Positions 1 to 5,922 of a stretch of DNA of 5,922 bases are shown here, piece by piece. Position 1 is the first letter of the stretch. The number at the start of each line of letters is the position of its first letter. Source of the DNA: Geopsychrobacter sp. (GTDB lineage Bacteria > Desulfobacterota > Desulfuromonadia > Desulfuromonadales > Geopsychrobacteraceae). The position numbers were made by a program, and so were the translations under genes. The stretch is from NCBI GenBank assembly GCA_030620915.1, contig JAUXIR010000112.1, forward strand, positions 1 through 5,922, in the 5' to 3' direction. The notes beneath the pieces were generated by a model that worked only from the letters and a program-made list of their open reading frames with translations, was not told the origin of the DNA and did no database searches.

Positions 1-528
1 CGAGCCGGCCAGGTTGTGGAGCGTGAAGCACGACTTGTCAGGATTGAGCGTCTTGAGTTGCTTGATGTTCAATTGCCCGATGTGACAATTGAGGTTGAGT
101 GCACAAAGGGGACTTATATCCGCAGCCTCTGCGCTGATATTGGCGCAGCGCTTGGTTGCGGGGCTCACGTTGTTGCCTTGCGTCGACTGCGCACCGGCCA
201 GTATCCGATTGAGCGTTGTTTGCCGCTCGATCGGTTGGGTGAGCTTGAGGATCTTGTTCAGACCTCGGCTTTCATGACGGTAGACGAGGCCCTTTCGGAA
301 TATCCGCCGGCTGAACTTACTGAGGAGGCCGCCAATCGATTAAAGAATGGCATCCCCCCACTGGTTACTGAATTGACGAATCAGCTAGCGGTCTCAGCGG
401 GGGATCTCGTCCGTTTGGTTTTTGCCGGTCGATTGCTTGCAATGGCGCGTTATGCGCCGGAGCGGCAAAATGGTAAACGGGGAGATTTCGAGTTGATCCG
501 TGTCTTTAATTGTCATGCTGTGGGGTGA
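1..528 (+). CDS. truB: tRNA pseudouridine(55) synthase TruB, C-terminal part (5' end outside window)
   Basis: TruB isomerises uridine 55 in the T-loop of tRNAs to pseudouridine in the cytoplasm. The frame is open from base 1, so the gene starts upstream; 175 codons are visible of a family usually about 300 long. The GTG at 16 is an internal valine, not a start. The family motif KGTYIRSL lies at 106-129, followed by CADIGAALGCGAH and ALRRLRTGQY, which form the end of the catalytic domain. The remaining stretch fits the C-terminal PUA-like RNA-binding domain. The catalytic aspartate lies in the missing N-terminal part and cannot be checked. The stop is TGA at 526-528. Its position before rpsO matches the common nusA-infB-rbfA-truB-rpsO-pnp order, so it is probably the last gene of an upstream translation operon. 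Confidence 0.95.
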   Translation, partial: RAGQVVEREARLVRIERLELLDVQLPDVTIEVECTKGTYIRSLCADIGAALGCGAHVVALRRLRTGQYPIERCLPLDRLGELEDLVQTSAFMTVDEALSEYPPAELTEEAANRLKNGIPPLVTELTNQLAVSAGDLVRLVFAGRLLAMARYAPERQNGKRGDFELIRVFNCHAVG

Positions 529-535
529 TTAGCAC

Positions 536-564
536 TTTACAGCTTTGGTTAACTATGGTAGAAA
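536..564 (+). promoter_or_regulatory. Candidate sigma70-type promoter for rpsO
   Basis: TTTACA at 536-541 (5 of 6 to the -35 consensus) is followed after 17 bases by TAGAAA at 559-564 (4 of 6 to the -10 consensus). A TG at 556-557 gives an extended -10 arrangement. The element begins 8 bases after the truB stop. It would start transcripts near 571, leaving a leader of about 70 bases that contains the hairpin at 593-611. This is a visual match only; rpsO could also be read from the upstream operon. Confidence 0.45.
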
Positions 565-592
565 ATTTTGGTTGTATTACTGACTAAACTTG

Positions 593-611
593 GCGTCCCA
601 TAATGGGGTGC
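593..611 (+). promoter_or_regulatory. Leader hairpin upstream of rpsO, possible S15 control element
   Basis: Bases 593-600 (GCGTCCCA) pair with 604-611 (TGGGGTGC) around a TAA loop. The stem has eight consecutive pairs, with tandem G-U and U-G wobbles (595/609 and 596/608) between G-C pairs. No T-run follows, so it does not look like a terminator. S15 represses its own translation in several bacteria by binding leader RNA, and a G-U/G-C helix motif is part of its known 16S rRNA site. Assigning that role here is inference from position and pairing. Confidence 0.4.
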
Positions 612-626
612 TTAAAAGTAATTTAA

Positions 627-633
627 AAGGAGA
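627..633 (+). promoter_or_regulatory. Shine-Dalgarno site of rpsO that fixes its GTG start
   Basis: AAGGAGA ends 6 bases before the GTG at 640. No in-frame ATG lies near the N-terminus, and the protein read from this GTG begins at the normal S15 N-terminus, so this site supports a GTG start. Confidence 0.8.
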
Positions 634-639
634 ATCCAG

Positions 640-906
640 GTGCTTGGCACAGAGCGTAAACTAGAAATCATTGAAGAGTACAAGCGTCATGAAGGCGATA
701 CTGGTTCACCGGAGGTGCAGATTGCGCTTCTTTCCGAGCGGATCAGCTACCTGACAGATCACTTCAAGGCGCATAAAAAAGACCATCACTCACGCCGTGG
801 CCTGCTTAAGATGGTTGGCCAGCGTCGGCGCCTGCTCGATTATTTAACCAAGCAGGACGTAGAGCGCTACCGTACGATCATCAAAGCTCTCGGTATCCGT
901 CGTTAA
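640..906 (+). CDS. rpsO: 30S ribosomal protein S15
   Basis: S15 is a primary binder of 16S rRNA in the central domain of the small subunit; it nucleates platform assembly and contacts the 50S subunit. The 88-residue length is normal for the family (88-89). Hallmarks visible are [12 protein letters not shown] (residues about 20-31), the RNA-binding [12 protein letters not shown] (about 45-56), QRRRLLDYL (about 61-69) and the C-terminal LGIRR. The start is GTG, chosen because AAGGAGA precedes it at the right distance and the N-terminus MLGTERK matches the family. The gene has its own candidate promoter and a leader hairpin, and ends 1 base before a terminator-like stem-loop. The rpsO-pnp pairing is conserved across many bacteria. 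The product call is firm; autoregulation is inferred. Confidence 0.98.
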   Translation: MLGTERKLEIIEEYKRHEGDTGSPEVQIALLSERISYLTDHFKAHKKDHHSRRGLLKMVGQRRRLLDYLTKQDVERYRTIIKALGIRR

Positions 907-907
907 T

Positions 908-945
908 AAGAGCAGCATGCTCACTCGTTGAGCATGCTGCTTTTT
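908..945 (+). terminator. Intrinsic terminator after rpsO
   Basis: A perfect 12-bp stem (911-922 with 930-941) closes a 7-base loop and can be extended by G910-T942, A909-T943 and A908-T944. Five T's occupy 941-945. It begins 1 base after the rpsO stop. In enterobacteria the rpsO-pnp gap also holds a terminator that is partly read through, so this one may set the rpsO-to-pnp transcript ratio. Confidence 0.88.
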
Positions 946-956
946 GGTTCACGCAT

Positions 957-1033
957 AGCTCTGGAGGCTGTCCGGAGAGAGCTCCTGCTGGTGCAGGTGC
1001 TGTCTCAGGCCATCCTCCAACAGCTTTTTTTTT
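957..1033 (+). promoter_or_regulatory. Long imperfect stem-loop plus T9 in the pnp leader
   Basis: From 962-988 to 993-1019 the two arms pair in a single register, each pair of positions summing to 1981. Pairs are 962-967/1014-1019, 969-970/1011-1012, 972-973/1008-1009, 975-978/1003-1006, 980-982/999-1001 and 984-988/993-997, with only five 1x1 mismatches and a TGGT loop. A further 4 bp (957-960/1022-1025) close it after a 1x2 internal loop, giving 26 bp in total. Nine T's follow at 1025-1033. The element could be a second terminator or attenuator. It could also be an RNase III-type processing site like the one through which PNPase controls its own mRNA in Escherichia coli. The pairing is directly visible; the function is inferred. 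Confidence 0.7.
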
Positions 1034-1088
1034 ATCCGCTGATTTTTGCTGGGCAGATGGCTGTTCGGCAGAAAAGGAGTCCAAAATT

Positions 1089-3188
1089 ATGGCTTTTCAA
1101 AAAGTAGAAATTGAGTTCAACGGTCAGCTGCTGACGATTGAAACCGGCAAGGTTGCTCGTCAGGCTGATGGTGCGGTTATTGTCACCTATGGCGAAACCA
1201 AGGTTTTGTGTACCGTCGTTTCCGCAAGAAAAATGCGCGCCGGGCAGGATTTTTTCCCGCTGACGGTTAATTATGCTGAAAAGTTTTATGCGACCGGTAA
1301 GATCCCCGGTTCTTTCTTTCGCCGCGAGCGCGGTACGACCGAGCGTGAGACCCTGATTTGTCGCTTGATCGATCGTCCGATGCGTCCGCTCTTCCCCAAA
1401 GGGTATATGTTTGAAACCCAGATCATGCCATCGGTCATCTCTGCTGACTGCGTGAACGATCCTGATACCCTGGCAATGGTTGCTGCTTCGGCGTCTGTTG
1501 CAATTTCCGACATTCCCTTTGCCGGTCCGATTGCCGCCGTGCGTGTTGGGCGTGTCGATGGTCAACTCGTAGCCAATCCGACCCTTGAGCAGATGGCTCA
1601 GAGTGAGGTCGAAATCGTTGTTTCCGGCTCACGTCAAGCGGTCATGATGGTCGAAGGTGAGTCCGAGTTCTTCACTGAGCAGGAGATGCTTGATGCGATC
1701 TTCTTCGGCCATGAAGCACTGCAGCCACTGATCGATATTCAGTTAGAATTGGCAAAGCTTGTTGGTAACACCAAGCGTGAATTCATCGTGCCCGAGGTCG
1801 ATGCTGAGTTGGCCGCCAAGGTTAACGAGCTGGCCGAAGCCAAGGTCGCAGTAGCCGCCAAGATTCAAACCAAGAAGGAGCGTTCCGCCGCCCTGGCAGA
1901 CAACCGTTCTGCGGTTAAGGAACAGCTCGCAACCGAGTACGAAGGGCGCGAAGAGGAAATCTCCGCCATTCTCGGCTCGGTTGAGAAGCGGGTTATCCGT
2001 CAGATGGTCGCTTGCGATAAGATCCGCATCGATGGTCGTGATATGGCAACCATTCGTCCGATCAGCTGTGAAATCGGTGTTCTGCCACGTGCCCACGGCA
2101 GTGCCCTGTTTACCCGCGGTGAGACTCAGGCGCTGGTTACCACGACTCTGGGGACCGGCACCGATGAGCAGCGGATGGATAATATCCAGGGGATGGATTT
2201 TAAAAAATTCATGCTGCACTACAACTTCCCTCCGTTCTGTGTCGGTGAAACCAGCATGCGTCTCTTCCCGGGTCGTCGCGAAGTCGGTCACGGTATGCTG
2301 GCCGAGCGCAGTGCTTCGAAAATTCTGCCGAAGCATGAGGATTTCCCCTACACCATCCGTATCGTTTCCGATGTTCTGGAGTCGAACGGTTCATCTTCGA
2401 TGGCCTCGGTCTGCGGTGCCTCATTGTCGCTGATGGATGCAGGTGTGCCGGTTAAGGAACCGATTGCCGGTATCGCCATGGGTCTGATTAAAGAAGGTGA
2501 GGATGTTGCCATCCTGTCGGATATCCTCGGTGATGAAGATCATCTGGGCGATATGGACTTTAAGGTGACCGGTTCTGCCAACGGTATTACCGCGTTGCAG
2601 ATGGATATCAAGATCACCGGCGTCACCAAGGAGATCATGCAGGGTGCGCTGGATCAGGCTCGCGAGGGCCGGATTCACATTCTCGGTGAGATGGCCAAGG
2701 CGATCACGACTGCGCGTGAAGAACTATCCCCCCATGCGCCACGCATCACCACGATCCATGTTAAGAAGGATCAGGTCCGTACGGTTATCGGTTCGGGCGG
2801 CAAGAATATCCGTGGTATCATCGACGCCACCGGCTGCGCTATCGATATCCAGGATGACGGGTCGATCAACATCGCTTCCAGTGACGGCGATGCCGCCAAA
2901 TTGGCGATCAAGATGATTCGCGACCTGACTCAGGAACCTGAGGTCGGCAAGCTCTATAACGGAACCGTGCGCAAGATCATGGAATTCGGAGCTTTCGTCG
3001 AAATCGACCCCGGTACCGATGGTCTGGTGCATATCTCTGAACTGGCTAAAGAGCGGGTTCGCACCGTCACCGAGGTCCTCAACGAAGGGGATACGGTCTT
3101 GTTAAAGTGTATCGGCGTCGACCGTCAGGGCAAGATCAAGCTTTCACGCAAGGAAGCCCTGGATCAGAAACTGCCTGAAGAAGGTTAA
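1089..3188 (+). CDS. pnp: Polyribonucleotide nucleotidyltransferase (PNPase)
   Basis: PNPase degrades RNA 3' to 5' by phosphorolysis, releasing nucleoside diphosphates, and can add tails in reverse. It acts as a cytoplasmic trimer, often in degradosome-like complexes. The 699 residues show the full architecture: first RNase PH core (about 1-140, with FFRRE at 76-80 and IDRPMRP at 94-100), helical linker (about 230-310), and second catalytic RNase PH core (about 312-535). That core carries the phosphate-binding SSS at 435-437 and [11 protein letters not shown] at 481-491, whose D484 and D490 match the catalytic aspartates. A KH domain (about 552-612, GSGG at 568-571) and an S1 domain (about 619-689) follow. 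The start is ATG with AAGGAG at 1074-1079, 9 bases upstream. No long C-terminal extension is present. Its leader holds two hairpins, so post-transcriptional control is likely. The M16 gene starts 12 bases after its stop. Confidence 0.98.
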   Translation: MAFQKVEIEFNGQLLTIETGKVARQADGAVIVTYGETKVLCTVVSARKMRAGQDFFPLTVNYAEKFYATGKIPGSFFRRERGTTERETLICRLIDRPMRPLFPKGYMFETQIMPSVISADCVNDPDTLAMVAASASVAISDIPFAGPIAAVRVGRVDGQLVANPTLEQMAQSEVEIVVSGSRQAVMMVEGESEFFTEQEMLDAIFFGHEALQPLIDIQLELAKLVGNTKREFIVPEVDAELAAKVNELAEAKVAVAAKIQTKKERSAALADNRSAVKEQLATEYEGREEEISAILGSVEKRVIRQMVACDKIRIDGRDMATIRPISCEIGVLPRAHGSALFTRGETQALVTTTLGTGTDEQRMDNIQGMDFKKFMLHYNFPPFCVGETSMRLFPGRREVGHGMLAERSASKILPKHEDFPYTIRIVSDVLESNGSSSMASVCGASLSLMDAGVPVKEPIAGIAMGLIKEGEDVAILSDILGDEDHLGDMDFKVTGSANGITALQMDIKITGVTKEIMQGALDQAREGRIHILGEMAKAITTAREELSPHAPRITTIHVKKDQVRTVIGSGGKNIRGIIDATGCAIDIQDDGSINIASSDGDAAKLAIKMIRDLTQEPEVGKLYNGTVRKIMEFGAFVEIDPGTDGLVHISELAKERVRTVTEVLNEGDTVLLKCIGVDRQGKIKLSRKEALDQKLPEEG

Positions 3189-3200
3189 TCTGGTCGGTCC

Positions 3201-4457
3201 ATGCAAAGAAAAACAACCCTGACCAACGGCATCCGAGTGGTCACCGAACATATGTCCGATGTTCATTCGGCTTCAGTCGGTTTCTGGGTTGAAAGTGGTT
3301 CACGTCATGAAGCAGGCCCCTTAAACGGCATCTCTCATTTTCTTGAGCATATGCTGTTTAAGGGGACCTCGCGTCGCAGCGCCCTTGATATTGCCCGAGA
3401 GACCGATTCTTTCGGGGGCAGCCTCAATGCTTTTACCGCCCGAGAATATAGTTGTTACTACGCCAAGGTTTTGAGTCATCGACTCCCTGAAGCCGTCGAT
3501 CTTCTTTCTGATCTGGTCCTGAATTCGACCCTCGACACGGCTGAGATTGAAAAAGAACGCCGTGTTATCCTGCAGGAGATCTCGATGGTTGAAGATACTC
3601 CAGAGGATCATGTTCACGATCTTTTCAGCGAGAAAATCTGGCATCGCCACCCGCTGGGACTTCCGGTCCTCGGCAAGGCTGCGAGTGTCGAGTCGATAAC
3701 TCGGGGCGATTTACAACAACTCCTGAACCAGCGCTACCTCGGGCAGAACATCATCGTTACGGCTGCCGGCAAGCTTGATCACGATCTGTTCTGTCGTTGG
3801 ATTGAAACGGCCTTCAGTTCTCTGCCCGCAGGGCAGGTCCGCAGCCGTTGTGACCTGCCTCTCTACCAGACTGGAACCTATCTGCTTAAAAAACCGCTCG
3901 AACAGGTTCATCTCTGCCTCGGCTGCAAGGCTTTGCCCCAAACCCACGATGACCGTTTCGCTCTTCAGGTTCTCAACACCATTTTAGGTGCGAGTATGAG
4001 TTCGCGTCTATTTCAGCGGGTGCGTGAGGAGCGCGGCTTGGCCTATTCAATTTACAGCTATCTGAATTGCCATTCCGATGCAGGGACTCTTGTGGTTTAT
4101 TGTGGCACTGCCGCCGATGAGCTGCCGCAGGTTTTCAGCTTGATAATGGAGCAATTTCGCTCATTGAAAAATGGCCTGATTGAGGCTGATGAAGTTTCGA
4201 TGGCTCGAGAGCAGATTAAGGGGAATCTGCTGCTGTCGCTTGAAGGATCGGATAGCCGCATGTCGCGCATCGCGAGAAACGAGATCTATTTCGGCGATCA
4301 GCCTGAATTGCAATCTATTATCGATTGTCTGGATCGGGTGGATGTTGATTCTGTTGCCCGTGTTGCGCGTAACATCCTTGTTGCCGATTCATTGACCCTG
4401 CAGGCGGTAGGAAAGGTCGGCGATTTTTCAGTTTCACTCGAAGACCTGACTCTGTAA
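3201..4457 (+). CDS. M16-family zinc metallopeptidase (processing-peptidase-like)
   Basis: This is a 418-residue member of the M16 (pitrilysin/insulinase) peptidases, of the size typical of the short M16B type related to mitochondrial processing peptidase beta and Bacillus YmxG. The inverted zinc motif HFLEH is at 46-50 (ligands H46 and H50, catalytic E49). The third ligand is E126 in ILQEI, 76 residues after H50, the spacing usual for the family, so it should be catalytically competent. The second half carries the conserved [16 protein letters not shown] segment at about 267-282. No signal peptide or membrane segment is visible, so a cytoplasmic location is likely. Substrates are unknown. 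The ATG lies 12 bases after the pnp stop with no convincing Shine-Dalgarno sequence, suggesting translation coupled to pnp. The gene often sits between pnp and dut in related bacteria. Confidence 0.93.
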   Translation: MQRKTTLTNGIRVVTEHMSDVHSASVGFWVESGSRHEAGPLNGISHFLEHMLFKGTSRRSALDIARETDSFGGSLNAFTAREYSCYYAKVLSHRLPEAVDLLSDLVLNSTLDTAEIEKERRVILQEISMVEDTPEDHVHDLFSEKIWHRHPLGLPVLGKAASVESITRGDLQQLLNQRYLGQNIIVTAAGKLDHDLFCRWIETAFSSLPAGQVRSRCDLPLYQTGTYLLKKPLEQVHLCLGCKALPQTHDDRFALQVLNTILGASMSSRLFQRVREERGLAYSIYSYLNCHSDAGTLVVYCGTAADELPQVFSLIMEQFRSLKNGLIEADEVSMAREQIKGNLLLSLEGSDSRMSRIARNEIYFGDQPELQSIIDCLDRVDVDSVARVARNILVADSLTLQAVGKVGDFSVSLEDLTL

Positions 4458-4470
4458 AGAAGGAGTTGTT

Positions 4471-4932
4471 ATGTCAGATAAGCCCGAGGTTCAATTTAAA
4501 AAAATCCGCCCTGATGCGGTATTGCCGGCCTATATGACCGAACTCGCAGCGGGTCTGGATATTTGTGCCCTGCCGACTGAAACTCTGTCGCTGGCCCCCG
4601 GGGAGAGAGCTCTTGTGCCGACCGGTCTGTCTGTTGCCATTGAGCCTGGTTATGAGATTCAGCTCAGGCCTCGTTCCGGGTTGGCCCTGCACCATGGAAT
4701 TACGCTGCTCAACACTCCAGGGACAATAGATGCTGATTACCGTGGTGAAATCGGCATTATCGTTATTAATCACGGCCAGGAGAGCTTTCAGATCTCCGCA
4801 GGGGACCGTATTGCCCAATTGGTGGTTTCTCCGGTCGTTCAGTGTCGCATTACTCAGGTTGAAGAACTTTCTCAAACCCGGCGAGGGGCCGGGGGGTTCG
4901 GCCATACCGGGGTCAACGGGGCTGGGAAATGA
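4471..4932 (+). CDS. dut: Deoxyuridine 5'-triphosphate nucleotidohydrolase (dUTPase)
   Basis: dUTPase hydrolyses dUTP to dUMP and pyrophosphate, keeping uracil out of DNA and supplying dUMP for thymidylate synthesis; the family is a cytoplasmic homotrimer. The 153-residue protein shows all five trimeric-dUTPase motifs in order: AGLDICA (27-33), RPRSGLA (66-72), [10 protein letters not shown] (about 84-93, with the catalytic aspartate region and uracil-site tyrosine), GDRIAQLVV (111-119) and the C-terminal arm [10 protein letters not shown] (138-147). The ATG is preceded by AAGGAG at 4460-4465 with a 5-base spacer and lies 13 bases after the M16 stop. The stop overlaps the next start as ATGA, indicating one transcript and coupled translation. 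An A7 run at 4498-4504 near the N-terminus does not disturb the frame. Confidence 0.97.
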   Translation: MSDKPEVQFKKIRPDAVLPAYMTELAAGLDICALPTETLSLAPGERALVPTGLSVAIEPGYEIQLRPRSGLALHHGITLLNTPGTIDADYRGEIGIIVINHGQESFQISAGDRIAQLVVSPVVQCRITQVEELSQTRRGAGGFGHTGVNGAGK

Positions 4933-5201
4933 GCGAACCGGTGAATCCTGGAGACCTACTCGATTTCCCCTGTCAATATACCTTCAAGGCAGTGGGAGTC
5001 AGTGGTGTGAATTTTTCAGCAGGGATCTCTGCTGCCGTTAGCCGCCATGCCGCCGTTCATCAGGATGCGATTCATATCCGCCCCAGTGGTAAGGGGAATT
5101 ACCAGTCGGTATCGATTATGGTACGGTTGGAAAATTATCAGCAACTCACAGATATATATGCGGGGATGAAGGAAGTGCCCGGTTTGAAAATGTTGCTCTA
5201 G
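4929..5201 (+). CDS. DUF493 / YbeD-family small protein
   Basis: The 90-residue protein matches the DUF493 (YbeD) family, whose known structures are small alpha/beta ACT-like or ferredoxin-like folds of poorly defined function. Family features seen are LLDFPC near the N-terminus (10-15), TFKAVG (18-23), the signature [13 protein letters not shown] (51-63) and the C-terminal [15 protein letters not shown]. Length agrees with Escherichia coli YbeD (87 residues). The ATG overlaps the dut stop in an ATGA arrangement, and there is no strong Shine-Dalgarno sequence, so translation is probably coupled to dut. A role linked to dUTPase is not shown by the sequence. The family call is good; a function cannot be assigned. 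Confidence 0.9.
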   Translation: MSEPVNPGDLLDFPCQYTFKAVGVSGVNFSAGISAAVSRHAAVHQDAIHIRPSGKGNYQSVSIMVRLENYQQLTDIYAGMKEVPGLKMLL

Positions 5202-5240
5202 GTCTGTACTAACGCTCAATTCGTACTGTTTACTCTCTTC

Positions 5241-5246
5241 AGGAGG
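5241..5246 (+). promoter_or_regulatory. Strong Shine-Dalgarno site of the YrdC/YciO-family gene
   Basis: AGGAGG ends 5 bases before the ATG at 5252. It is the strongest ribosome site in the window, so this gene can initiate independently, unlike the two coupled genes upstream (M16 and DUF493). No convincing promoter was seen in the 50-base gap before it. Confidence 0.75.
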
Positions 5247-5251
5247 CACCT

Positions 5252-5860
5252 ATGCGGAACAAGATAAATCCCGAAAATCCACAGCTTCGTCTTGTCAGGC
5301 ATGTCGTCGATTGCTTGAAACAGGGTGGAGTTGTGATCTATCCGACCGATACCACATATGGGCTCGGTTGTGATATTTTCAACCCCAAGGGGATTAAGAA
5401 GATTTATCAGATCAAGCAGCGCGATCCGCGTAAACCCTTCTCGTTTATCTGCAGCGATCTGGCCGAAGTGTCAAACTATGCCGAGGTGAGCAACTTTGCC
5501 TTCCGGATACTGAAACGTCATCTTCCCGGTCCCTATACCTTCATCCTTGAGGCCTCCAAGGTCGTCCCTGAATCACTGACCACCCGCCAGAAGACCGTTG
5601 GCATCCGGATTCCAGACAATGCTATTTCACGGCTCATCGTCCGGGAACTTGGACATCCACTGGTGACAACCAGTGCGAATATTTCCGGCGAGGATGTGAT
5701 TCAGGACCCTGAACTGATCGATGAGCGGATGGAACGAATGGTTGACATGGTGGTCGATGGTGGTGTTTCCATGGGTACCGAATCTTCGATCATCAGTCTG
5801 ATTGATGATCGGATTGAGGTCCTGCGTGAAGGCGCAGGGGATCTCTCCTGGATCGATTGA
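5252..5860 (+). CDS. YrdC/YciO/Sua5-family protein, probable L-threonylcarbamoyladenylate synthase
   Basis: The family makes threonylcarbamoyl-AMP from threonine, bicarbonate and ATP, the first step of the t6A37 tRNA modification. The 202-residue length and the N-terminal pattern (NPENPQLRLVRHVVDCLKQG) resemble Escherichia coli YciO, and there is no Sua5 C-terminal domain. The YrdC domain fills the protein: PTDTTYGLGC (31-40), K55 and R57 in the KxR motif, LPGPYTFIL (91-99), GIRIPDN (117-123) and S141/N143 in the SxN motif (TTSANISG). All four residues of the KxR/SxN signature of active enzymes are therefore present. A YciO-type role outside t6A synthesis is possible, so no symbol is given. 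The start is ATG with a strong AGGAGG upstream. Confidence 0.9.
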   Translation: MRNKINPENPQLRLVRHVVDCLKQGGVVIYPTDTTYGLGCDIFNPKGIKKIYQIKQRDPRKPFSFICSDLAEVSNYAEVSNFAFRILKRHLPGPYTFILEASKVVPESLTTRQKTVGIRIPDNAISRLIVRELGHPLVTTSANISGEDVIQDPELIDERMERMVDMVVDGGVSMGTESSIISLIDDRIEVLREGAGDLSWID

Positions 5861-5864
5861 GACG

Positions 5865-5922
5865 ATGACCGATGCAGCAAAGATGCTCACGACCCTGCAG
5901 GTGGTCTTTTACCGGTGCATTC
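5865..5922 (+). CDS. Possible start of a downstream gene, cut by the window end
   Basis: An ATG at 5865, 4 bases after the preceding TGA, opens a frame that stays open to the window end (19 codons, MTDAAKMLTTLQVVFYRCI). Close spacing suggests an operon gene, but only a weak GAGA-like ribosome site precedes it. Another ATG at 5872 in a different frame is also open to the end, and an in-frame ATG lies at 5883. The product cannot be recognised. Confidence 0.25.
   Translation, partial: MTDAAKMLTTLQVVFYRCI

Noticed and set aside
881..1084. 67-codon minus-strand frame across the rpsO-pnp gap
   Set aside because: It spans the two hairpins, whose inverted repeats explain the sequence; its low-complexity product resembles no known protein.
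1032..1565. 177-codon open frame on the minus strand
   Set aside because: It lies opposite the pnp leader and N-terminus, resembles no family I know, and is explained by the codon pattern of pnp.
2197..2210. T4A6 run in pnp as a possible frameshift site
   Set aside because: In the reading frame (GAT TTT AAA AAA) it does not fit the X XXY YYZ slippery pattern, and PNPase is full length without a shift.
1743..2336. 197-codon open frame on the minus strand inside pnp
   Set aside because: It is fully antisense to conserved PNPase sequence, with no recognisable domain or context of its own.
4498..4504. A7 run in dut as a slippage site
   Set aside because: dUTPase reads intact in one frame with all five motifs; nothing suggests a shifted product.
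5193..5221. Promoter-like TTGCTC with a -10 near 5216
   Set aside because: The -10 match is only 3 of 6 and the -35 overlaps the end of the DUF493 gene; not convincing.
5891..5910. GACC...GGTC followed by TTTT as a terminator
   Set aside because: Only a 4-bp stem and four T's, and it overlaps possible coding sequence of the next gene.

Overview
This window looks like ordinary chromosomal housekeeping DNA from a Gram-negative bacterium, most likely a Desulfuromonadales/Geobacter-type deltaproteobacterium. That placement is an inference from gene order (truB, rpsO, pnp, M16 peptidase, dut, YbeD-family gene, YrdC/YciO gene) and from how closely the S15 and PNPase proteins resemble that group as I remember it; no search was run. 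All genes lie on the + strand, coding density is high, and there is no sign of mobile DNA, CRISPR, tRNA or rRNA.

Layout: the 3' part of truB (tRNA pseudouridine-55 synthase) runs into the window from the left and ends at 528. A 111-base gap holds a candidate promoter and a compact leader hairpin before rpsO (ribosomal protein S15, GTG start, 640-906). The 182-base rpsO-pnp gap is the most structured part of the window. It contains a strong intrinsic-terminator-like hairpin (908-945), then a second, much longer stem-loop (957-1025) that pairs in one register with only single mismatches and is followed by nine T's. pnp (polynucleotide phosphorylase, 1089-3188) follows. Next come an M16 zinc peptidase (3201-4457), dut (dUTPase, 4471-4932), a DUF493/YbeD-family gene overlapping dut by ATGA (4929-5201), and a YrdC/YciO/Sua5-family gene (5252-5860). 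The last 62 bases may hold the start of another gene.

Functionally the cluster links translation and RNA metabolism (TruB, S15, PNPase, probably threonylcarbamoyl-AMP synthesis) with protein turnover (M16) and nucleotide-pool hygiene (dUTPase). Tight spacing from pnp to the DUF493 gene suggests one transcript with translational coupling.

I found no previously undescribed system here. The best leads are RNA-level: a possible S15 autoregulatory leader, and a long double-stranded element in the pnp leader that resembles, in position and shape, the RNase III/PNPase autoregulation element of enterobacteria.
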